11,510 nt of DNA from Gemmatimonadota bacterium (GTDB lineage Bacteria; Gemmatimonadota; Gemmatimonadetes; Gemmatimonadales; GWC2-71-9), in assembly GCA_029859185.1 (NCBI GenBank), contig JAOUDR010000038.1, forward strand, positions 1 to 11,510. Direction: 5' to 3'. Both the position numbers and the translations under genes were made by a program. The notes beneath the pieces are model-generated. The model was not told where the DNA came from, did no database searches, and saw only the letters and a program-made list of their open reading frames with translations. Shown piece after piece: positions 5,572 to 11,510 of this stretch (positions are counted from its first letter, which is position 1; each line of letters opens with the position of its first letter).

Positions 5572-7856
5572 CCGCGCGCGACTTGCTGCACCGCCGGGAA
5601 TTCCTGCAGCTGCTGGGAGCGGGGAGCCTGGTGATCGTCGTCGGTCCCGAGGGCGTCCGGCGGCTGGACGCCGCCGCCCGCCCGCTCGCAGCCGAGCCGT
5701 GGTCGCCCGCGGTCTACGTGTCCGTGGCCGAGGATGGAGTCGTGACGCTCATCTGCCACCGCTCGGAGATGGGGCAGGGCATCCGCACCACCATGCCCAT
5801 GATCATCGCCGACGAGATGGAGGCCGACTGGGCCAGGTGCCGTGTGGAGCAGGCCGACGGCGACGAGAAATACGGCAACCAGAACACCGACGGTTCCACG
5901 AGCATCCGCGATTTCCTGCGCACGTACCGCGAGGCGGGGGCCACCGTGCGGGCGCTGCTCGAGGACGCGGCGGCGCAGGCATGGGGCGTGAGCCCGACCG
6001 AGGTGAAGGCGCAGCAGCACGAGGTGGTGCACGTGCCCACGGGGCGCACGCGGACCTTCGGCGCCCTCGTGGCCGCGGCTCGCACCATGCCGATGCCCGG
6101 GCCAGAGCGCGTGCGCATCAAGCAGCCCGGCGAGCGGCGGTGGCAGGGCAAGCAGATGACCTCCATCGACCTGGGTCCCATGACAAGCGGCACGGCGCGC
6201 TACGGCGCCGACGTCATCTTGCCGGGCATGAAGACCGCGGTCCTCGCCCGCCCGCCCGTGTGGGGTGGGACGGTGGCGAGCCTGGACGACAGCGCGGCGC
6301 TCGCCGTGCCCGGTGTGGAGCGGGTGGTCCGGGTCCCCGGCGCACCCCTGCCGAGCGGGTTTCTCCCGTTGGGCGGTGTTGCCGTGGTCGCCCGGAACAC
6401 CTGGGCCGCCATCCGGGGCCGGGACGCGCTCCGCATCACGTGGAACCATGGCGCCAACGCCGACTACGAGAGCGCCGCTTACCAGGCTGCGCTCGCGGAG
6501 GCCGTACGCAAACCCGGCAGGGCCGGTCGCACCAACGGCAACGCGGCGCAGGCCCTGGCCTCCGCCAGTCGCCGGATCGTGGGCGAGTACTACGTGCCCC
6601 ACCTGTCGCACGCCCAGATGGAACCCGTGGCCGCGGTGGCGCGCGTGCGCGACGGCACGGTCGAGGCGTGGGCGCCCACGCAGTCGCCGGTGGACGCGCG
6701 GAAGACCATCGCCGGGTACCTCGGACTCGACGTGGCGCAGGTGACCGTGCACGTCACGCTCCTGGGCGGGGCCTTCGGCCGCAAGTCGAAGCCCGACTTC
6801 GTGTGCGAGGCGGCGTGGCTCGCCCGTGAGGTGGGCGCCCCGGTGCGCGTGCAGTGGACGCGCGAGGACGACCTGCGGCACAGCTACTACCACTCCGCCG
6901 CCGCGCACCGCCTCGAGGCGGGGCTCGATGCGCAGGGCACGGTCACCGCGTGGACACACCGCTCGGCATATCCCGCCATCGCGGCGACGTTCGCGCCCGG
7001 CGTCACCGGTGCCGAGCCGGACGAGCTCACCAACGGCGCGAGCGACATTCCGTTCCACGTCCCCAACATGAGCGTCGAGATCTGCCCGGCCGTGGCGCAC
7101 AGCCGCATCGGGTGGTACCGCAGCGTGAACGCCGTTCACCACGGGTTTGCCATCGGATCGTTCGTCGACGAGCTGGCCCACGCCACGGGCAAGGACCCGG
7201 CGGCGTTCCTGCTCGCCCTCATCGGACCCGACCGGCAGGTGGACCTCTCGGCGGCCGGCCTCGTGGCGCCGGCCAGCAACTACGGCGCTACGTGGGCCGA
7301 CCATCCGCTCGACACCGCCCGCGCCCGACGCGTAGTGGAACTCGCCGCCGAGCAGAGTGGCTGGGGCTCCCCGCTGCCGCGGGGCAGGGGACGCGGCATC
7401 GCCATGCACCGCAGCTTCCTCTCGTACGTCGCCGCGGTCGTGGAAGTGGAGGTCCTGCCCGACGGCACCGTCCGCGTGCCCAGGGCCACCGTTGCGGTGG
7501 ATGCCGGCTTCGTGGCCAACCCCGACCGGGTGCGTTCGCAAATGGCGGGCGCGCTCATCATGGCCATGAGCAACACGCTCTACAGCGAGATCACCTTTGC
7601 CGACGGGCGCGTGGTGCAGAGCAACTACCATGACTACCCCGTCACGCGCATGCGCGCGGCGCCGCGCGTGGTGGACGTGCACATCGTGGAGAGCGAGGGG
7701 TTGCCCGGCGGGATCGGGGAGCCGGGGGTCCCGCCGGCCGGGGCGGCGCTCGCCAACGCCATCTTCAGCGCCACCGGTGTCAGAGTGCGAAGGCTCCCCG
7801 TGGGATCGCAGTTGGCCGGCTGGACCACCGGCGCGACAGGTAGAGGGGATCGCTAG
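5568..7856 (+). CDS. Molybdenum hydroxylase large subunit (xanthine dehydrogenase family, IorB-type), Tat-exported, 762 aa
   Basis: The catalytic molybdopterin subunit. The N-terminus has a twin-arginine signal (HRREFLQLLGAGSLVIVVG, Arg9-Arg10), so the folded enzyme is exported to the periplasm. Family motifs follow in order: ICHRSEMGQGI near 62-72, a hammerhead-type segment near 205-290 (TARYGADV, GVAVVARNTW), HAQMEPVAAVA near 348-358, LLGGAFGRKSKPDF at 398-411, and GGIGEPGVPPAG at 714-725 with Glu718 as the expected catalytic base. Length and motif order match IorB-type subunits, which oxidise N-heterocycles or aldehydes with water as oxygen source; the actual substrate is unknown. There is no fused cytochrome domain, so electrons must leave through the small subunit to a separate acceptor, probably a cytochrome c. 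A MoCo maturation chaperone (XdhC type) is not in the window. The start is fixed by the 4-bp overlap with the small subunit. Confidence 0.95.
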   Translation: MTARDLLHRREFLQLLGAGSLVIVVGPEGVRRLDAAARPLAAEPWSPAVYVSVAEDGVVTLICHRSEMGQGIRTTMPMIIADEMEADWARCRVEQADGDEKYGNQNTDGSTSIRDFLRTYREAGATVRALLEDAAAQAWGVSPTEVKAQQHEVVHVPTGRTRTFGALVAAARTMPMPGPERVRIKQPGERRWQGKQMTSIDLGPMTSGTARYGADVILPGMKTAVLARPPVWGGTVASLDDSAALAVPGVERVVRVPGAPLPSGFLPLGGVAVVARNTWAAIRGRDALRITWNHGANADYESAAYQAALAEAVRKPGRAGRTNGNAAQALASASRRIVGEYYVPHLSHAQMEPVAAVARVRDGTVEAWAPTQSPVDARKTIAGYLGLDVAQVTVHVTLLGGAFGRKSKPDFVCEAAWLAREVGAPVRVQWTREDDLRHSYYHSAAAHRLEAGLDAQGTVTAWTHRSAYPAIAATFAPGVTGAEPDELTNGASDIPFHVPNMSVEICPAVAHSRIGWYRSVNAVHHGFAIGSFVDELAHATGKDPAAFLLALIGPDRQVDLSAAGLVAPASNYGATWADHPLDTARARRVVELAAEQSGWGSPLPRGRGRGIAMHRSFLSYVAAVVEVEVLPDGTVRVPRATVAVDAGFVANPDRVRSQMAGALIMAMSNTLYSEITFADGRVVQSNYHDYPVTRMRAAPRVVDVHIVESEGLPGGIGEPGVPPAGAALANAIFSATGVRVRRLPVGSQLAGWTTGATGRGDR

Positions 7857-7980
7857 CAAGACGGACACTGTCCGGAACCTCTCGTCCCGATCAAACCCGG
7901 GTTGGTGCGCAGTTTGCTACTCCGGGCTCGGCACGAAATCAACACATTGACCTGAAACGGCTTAGCCGTCTGGGGCGATC

Positions 7981-8010
7981 TCGACTCCACCTCGGGTGGA
8001 TCGGAGTCGA
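7981..8010. terminator. Perfect 8-bp inverted repeat, possible terminator of the hydroxylase operon
   Basis: TCGACTCC (7981-7988) and GGAGTCGA (8003-8010) pair perfectly, and CACC/GGTG inside allows a longer folded hairpin. It lies about 125 nt after the large-subunit stop. No U-tract follows. Confidence 0.35.
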
Positions 8011-8206
8011 GCGCCGGGGCTGGCCGCACGCCGGCTGTGACGGCCTCGGTGAGGCCCCGGCGAGTCCTCGCCGCGCTCAGCCAACCCGCAGTTCTCTTCC
8101 CGGTGAGCCGATTCACACCGGTTTCCTGTGCCATGAACAGAAGACGGATACCACGGACCCTCCTGTCCCACTTCTCGGACAGAGGGTGGGAACAGCCGAC
8201 TCGTGC

Positions 8207-8212
8207 AGGAGG
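8207..8212 (+). promoter_or_regulatory. Ribosome binding site of the putative lipoprotein gene
   Basis: AGGAGG with a 5-nt spacer to ATG 8218. This is the strongest Shine-Dalgarno sequence in the window and selects 8218 over the in-frame start at 8203. Confidence 0.8.
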
Positions 8213-8217
8213 TTCAG

Positions 8218-8997
8218 ATGACCGGCCAAAATCGATTCCTGACCAGCGTTCTGGTGTGCGCGCTCCTCTCCACCGTGTCATGCGGCGGAGAGGGAGACGC
8301 CGTTCTCGATCCCGAGGAAGAGGCGACCTTCAATCTGCTCACGGGCTGCTCGGGCACCTGTGTCGCCGGGTTCCTCACCATGATGGACGGCTTCGACGAT
8401 CTCATGACGTGGCTGGCCAGTGGTACCGACACCACGGTTGGTGACCGGTCCCTCAACCTGACCACCGGCGCCTTCGGATTCGACTTGGACATGGACGGCC
8501 GGTCGGGATCGGAGATCCAATTCCGCGGTACGATCGATCCGCTCACCGGTTGCGACGATGGCATGGTGAAAGGCGACGTGTGCATCGCGGCATGGGACAT
8601 GTTCCATATCCAGACCACTGCACGAATGGGCGAAGGGACGTTCAGTGTGATCGGCCTGGGAAACTCCGCGGCCCCGAGCTCGACTCCCAGTTACCGGGTC
8701 ACCATCACCCGAGAGAACACGTGGATCGAGACGGACGACGGATGCAGGCTAGACATCACCGGCCTGGATCTGATCGTGCACCCGTTCGGTGATCCGCAGA
8801 TGCGGTCCGCCATCGTGAATTTCAAGATCACGGCCGACGGAGTGGTCGATGAAGTGCGTGGTGGGATGGCCTACGCGTACGACCCGTCGTCCGCCACGCA
8901 ATCCATCAGCCTGACGGGGCAGCACACGATCGGGAGCACGACGACGAACTTCTCGTGCACCATGAACCTCGACACGTTCACCCTGTCCTGCTCGTAG
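8218..8997 (+). CDS. Putative exported lipoprotein of unknown function, 259 aa
   Basis: The N-terminus FLTSVLVCALLSTVSCGG is a signal peptide ending at Cys22, a plausible lipidation site although the box (TVSC) is not canonical. An acidic linker follows (DPEEEATFN). The mature part is rich in Thr, Ser, Gly and Asp and in predicted beta strands. It contains LTGC twice (LLTGCSGTC near 40-48 and PLTGCDDG further on) and about eight mature-region cysteines, which could form disulfides outside the cytoplasm. DLDMDGRSGSEI resembles an Asp-rich, possibly calcium-binding loop, but this is not a confirmed motif. I recognise no family or catalytic signature. It appears to be a single-gene unit, with a long noncoding tract before and about 310 bp without a clear gene after. 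It is probably a surface or periplasmic beta-rich protein. Confidence 0.85.
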   Translation: MTGQNRFLTSVLVCALLSTVSCGGEGDAVLDPEEEATFNLLTGCSGTCVAGFLTMMDGFDDLMTWLASGTDTTVGDRSLNLTTGAFGFDLDMDGRSGSEIQFRGTIDPLTGCDDGMVKGDVCIAAWDMFHIQTTARMGEGTFSVIGLGNSAAPSSTPSYRVTITRENTWIETDDGCRLDITGLDLIVHPFGDPQMRSAIVNFKITADGVVDEVRGGMAYAYDPSSATQSISLTGQHTIGSTTTNFSCTMNLDTFTLSCS

Positions 8998-9307
8998 GTG
9001 ACGCCGGACGCCGTGGCCGCCGTGTGGCTCGACCAGGCGGCCACGACGCTCCGGGGCGAAACGCGGGCCGGCGTCGCCGAGCCGCGCGTCGAGAACCTGC
9101 GCGTCTCGAGGCCCCCGATGCTGCCTGGCGGAGCTGAACGGCCTGATCGTCATCCTGGAGTTCGGGACGTTCTCTGGATGATGCTAGATGACTGCCTCCG
9201 ACTGACGGGGCAGGGGAGTGCGACAGCGGTGGCGGCTCCGCAGGTGTGAGCCGTTCGGCCGCGCGATCCTGTTGACCGGAGTGGAGACGGCCTGCAGCTT
9301 CTCGTGC
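8998..9307. other. 310-bp region without a convincing gene
   Basis: A GTG-started plus frame (8998-9249) begins directly after the lipoprotein stop but has no ribosome binding site, and its sequence turns Arg/Pro-rich. From 9122 a different frame reads CLAELNGLIVILEFGTFSG before a stop, which looks more protein-like. This may be a decayed or frameshifted short gene, or chance. No terminator or clear promoter for the sigma factor was recognised. Confidence 0.4.
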
Positions 9308-9883
9308 ATGGCCTCCTCGCCGGACATCACCGAGCGGCTGCGCCTGGCGCAGCAGGGCGACCGTGCCGCGCTGGACGAGGTCTTCGCGCTGGTGTACGAC
9401 GAACTGCACCGGCTTGCGCAGGCGCAGCGGCGGCGGTGGAGCGGCGACACGACGCTCGATACCACGGCGCTGGTGCACGAGGTCTACCTCAAGCTCGTTG
9501 ACCAGGAGGGGGCGCAGTGGAACGACCGCAGTCACTTCCTCGCGGTTGCGGCGAAAGCGATGCGCCATTTGCTGGTGAACTACGCGGAGCGGCGTCGCGC
9601 CGCGAAGCGCGGTGGAGGAGCGGCCACGGTGTCGATCGATGAGTTCAATCCGGTCGCGGAGGAGGTGGCGGACGAGGTGATCGCGCTGCATGAGGCGCTC
9701 GACCGGCTCGCGCGGGTGAGCGAGCGCCAGGTGGGCGTGGTGGAGGCCAGATTCTATGCCGGCCTGTCCATCGAGGAGACCGCCCGGGCGCTCGGGATCT
9801 CGCCCGCCACGGTGAAGCGGGACTGGCAGCTCGCGAGCGCCTGGCTGCATCGCGAGATCCAGACGACCCTCTCCCCGCCCTGA
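9308..9883 (+). CDS. ECF RNA polymerase sigma factor, TIGR02999-type, 191 aa
   Basis: A sigma-70 factor of the extracytoplasmic-function group. Region 2 covers about residues 19-100, with LVYDELHRLAQAQRRR, TTALVHEVYLKLV and HFLAVAAKAMRHLLVNYAER, the wording typical of the TIGR02999 (ECF, SigF-like) group of Acidobacteriota, Gemmatimonadota and Planctomycetota. Region 4 covers about 130-185, with the helix-turn-helix LSIEETARALGISPATVKRD. ATG 9308 is preferred because the family usually starts a few residues before SPDITERL; the frame is open further upstream, and no good ribosome binding site is seen. No anti-sigma factor gene is present. Instead a Ser/Thr kinase gene starts 2 nt after the stop, an arrangement common in these phyla and suggestive of kinase-linked control of the sigma factor. 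Confidence 0.93.
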   Translation: MASSPDITERLRLAQQGDRAALDEVFALVYDELHRLAQAQRRRWSGDTTLDTTALVHEVYLKLVDQEGAQWNDRSHFLAVAAKAMRHLLVNYAERRRAAKRGGGAATVSIDEFNPVAEEVADEVIALHEALDRLARVSERQVGVVEARFYAGLSIEETARALGISPATVKRDWQLASAWLHREIQTTLSPP

Positions 9884-9885
9884 CC

Positions 9886-11510
9886 ATGGACCCGGAGCGC
9901 TGGCGGCAGGTCGAGGAGGTCTTCGCCGCAGCACTGGAGCAATCACCCGCTGCGCGCGCCGGCGTCGTGTCCGCGGCGTGCGGTGACGACGAGGCGTTAC
10001 GGCACGAGGTGCTGTCCCTGCTCGAGGCGGCCGAGCCCGCCGCCGCCTACTTCGCCGACTTGTCCAGTCGCGCCGGCGTGCCGTCCCCGGCGAGCACGGA
10101 GGTCGACCAATTCCTCGGCCGCACCGTCGGCAGCTACCGGCTGGTGCGGCTGCTCGGACGCGGCGGCATGGGCGTCGTGTTTCTCGCCGAGCGGGACGAC
10201 CGGCAGTTCGAGAAGCAGGTCGCGCTCAAGCTCCTCCCCCTCGGCATCGGCAGCACCGAAGCGATGCAGCGCTTCCTGCTGGAGCGGCAGATCCTCGCCC
10301 GGCTCGAGCACCCGGGGATCGCGCGGCTGCTCGACGGAGGCGTCACCGAGGACGGCACGCCCTACTACGTCATGGAGTATGTGGCGGGCGTGCCGATCGA
10401 CGAGTACAGCGACACCAATCGGCTGACCGTCGCGGAGCGACTCGAGTTGTTCCTCAAGGTGTGCGACGCGGTCGACCACGCGCACCGCCACCTCGTGGTG
10501 CATCGGGATCTCAAGCCGAACAACATCCTCGTGACCCCGGACGGCAAGGTCAAGCTGCTCGACTTCGGGATCGCGCGCGTGCTGGATCGTGAGCGATCGG
10601 CCGGTGGCGCGACGTTCACGGGGCAGGCGCATCCGATGACGCTGGCGTACGCGAGTCCGGAGCAGGTACAGGGCGCGCCGATCACCACCGCCAGCGACGT
10701 GTACTCCCTGGGGGTGCTGCTGTACAAGCTCCTCACGGGCTTTCACCCGTATCGACGGGATTTCAGCTCTCCCTCCGATGCGGAGCACGTGATCTGCGTG
10801 AGGAGCCGACCCAGCCGAGTGCCCGGGTTGCCGCAGCCGACCGGGACGAGCGGAATGCCCTGAGTGCGGCGCGCGGGGCGCCGGCACAGCGGCTGCAGCG
10901 GGCGCTCGTCGGCGAGCTGGACACGATCGTGCTCATGGCGCTGCGCAAGGAGCCGAGCCGCCGGTACGCCTCGGTAGCCGACCTCGCAGAGGATCTCCGG
11001 CGGCATGAGGCAGGGCTGCCGGTCCACGCCCACAAGGACTCGGTGCGCTACCGCGCCTCGCGCTTCGTGCGACGCAACCGGCTCGCCGTGGGCGCCGGGG
11101 TGACGGTGGCGCTGCTCGCGGTCGCCCTCCTGGTGCTCGCCATCCGATATGCCGTGACCGCCGCGGCACACGGACGCGCGCTGACCCGGGAAGCGGAAGC
11201 CACCGAGGAGGTCTCGCAGTTCCTGGTCGACCTCTTCAAGGCGGCCGATCCTGTGGAGGGGTTCGGCGATACGGTCCGAGCCCGCGTGATCCTGGACGAA
11301 GGCGCCGCGCGGCTCGAAGCAGCGGTCAACGTCCGTCCGGACATCCGGGCGCGGATGATGGGCGAGCTCGGACGCGTGTACCACAATCTCGGGCTGTTCG
11401 ACGAGGCCGCCCGGCTCCACACGGAAGCACTCGCGCTGCTGCGGGAACGCTACGGCGACACGCATCCGGCGGTCGCCGGGGGCCTCGAGCAGCTCGCCGA
11501 CGTGCGATAC
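9886..11510 (+). CDS. PknB-type Ser/Thr protein kinase with TM helix and TPR-like region, frameshifted near 10798, runs off the window
   Basis: A helical N-terminal region (about 1-75, MDPERWRQVEEVF...) resembles those of many Acidobacteriota/Gemmatimonadota kinases. The kinase domain follows: P-loop GRGGMGVVF (91-99), Lys115 in VALK, Glu133, catalytic HRDLKPNN with Asp208, DFG at 226-228 and SPEQ at 257-260. The frame from ATG 9886 ends at TGA 10861-10863 after a nonsensical tail starting near residue 305. The missing end of the domain continues in another frame from about 10800 (EEPTQPSARVAAAD, then LDTIVLMALRKEP and RRYASVADLAEDLRRHE), then a membrane helix (VTVALLAVALLVLAI) and TPR-like helices (GRVYHNLGLFDEAARLHTEA) open to the window end. 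One missing base at about 10798 explains it. The start has no ribosome binding site and lies 2 nt after the sigma stop, implying translational coupling. With the frame restored, this is an inner-membrane sensor kinase with an outward C-terminal TPR region. Confidence 0.88.

Larger units (their letters stand above)
7857..8217. other. 361-bp intergenic tract rich in inverted repeats
   Basis: No convincing gene is seen. Seven perfect inverted repeats were found by eye: 7863-7868/7870-7875, 7957-7962/7964-7969, 7981-7988/8003-8010, 8042-8047/8051-8056, 8059-8064/8067-8072, 8100-8105/8116-8121 and 8163-8168/8177-8182. The first begins 6 nt after the hydroxylase stop. The tract could hold the operon terminator, operators for the lipoprotein gene or a structured RNA. 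None matches a riboswitch class that I can name. A 93-codon minus-strand frame (7853-8134) has no ribosome binding site. Confidence 0.5.

Noticed and set aside
5523..7868. Long open frame (781 codons) on the minus strand across the hydroxylase large subunit
   Set aside because: It lies antisense to a gene with clear family motifs, and its translation is His/Gly/Arg-rich without domains. Long antisense frames are expected opposite genes with high GC at third positions.
7853..8134. Minus-strand frame of 93 codons in the inverted-repeat tract
   Set aside because: There is no Shine-Dalgarno sequence before its ATG, no recognised domain, and it ends by overlapping the hydroxylase stop. More likely a chance open frame.
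9272..9300. TTGACC at 9272-9277 as promoter of the sigma factor gene
   Set aside because: The position 17 nt downstream (CAGCTT) is a poor -10, and transcription would start at or after the start codon at 9308.
1..11510. CRISPR array, insertion sequence, prophage or defence-island genes
   Set aside because: I saw no regularly spaced repeats, transposase or integrase motifs, phage structural genes or known defence domains in any frame that I accepted as coding.

Overview
The window is GC-rich DNA with G or C at most third codon positions. Its gene content fits a soil- or sediment-type bacterium of the Gemmatimonadota/Acidobacteriota kind: a TIGR02999-type ECF sigma factor coupled to a TPR-bearing Ser/Thr kinase, a remnant of a PD40-type protein, Ior-type molybdenum hydroxylase genes and a secreted subtilase with a PKD domain. 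The phylum assignment is inference, because no rRNA or single-copy marker gene is present.

Left part (1-2182). The 3' end of a MacB/FtsX-type ABC permease meets, tail to tail, an unrecognised 297-residue protein on the minus strand, with a hairpin between them. After that comes poorly coding DNA holding a short C-terminal remnant of a PD40/beta-propeller protein and a tRNA T-arm-like fragment. An exported NTF2-like (DUF4440) gene follows, broken by an apparent one-base deletion near 1986.

Middle part (2183-7856). This is the most coherent functional block. An exported monohaem cytochrome c (2429-3016) and a two-gene molybdenum hydroxylase operon (5119-7856) lie on the plus strand. The operon encodes a small subunit with two [2Fe-2S] clusters and a Tat-exported Mo-cofactor large subunit, overlapping by ATGA. 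No FAD subunit is present, so the cytochrome is the obvious candidate electron acceptor. A convergent gene for a secreted S8 subtilase with a PKD-like tail (3222-4808, minus) separates the two parts. A 44-bp direct repeat, one copy just after the cytochrome gene and one in the promoter region of the hydroxylase operon, flanks the subtilase gene.

Right part (7857-11510). A 361-bp tract rich in perfect inverted repeats precedes a putative lipoprotein of unknown function (8218-8997). After about 310 bp without a convincing gene comes an ECF sigma factor (9308-9883), and 2 bp later a PknB-type Ser/Thr kinase gene that runs off the window. The kinase frame is interrupted near 10798 by an apparent one-base deletion. 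Downstream of that point the rest of the kinase domain, a transmembrane helix and TPR-like helices continue in another frame.

No CRISPR array, complete tRNA, rRNA, insertion sequence or phage gene is visible. I see no clearly new multi-gene defence or biosynthetic system. The points most worth checking are the repeat-flanked subtilase inside a cytochrome/hydroxylase cluster, the inverted repeat that exactly fills the spacer of the predicted cytochrome promoter, and the two single-base frameshifts, which may be sequencing errors.
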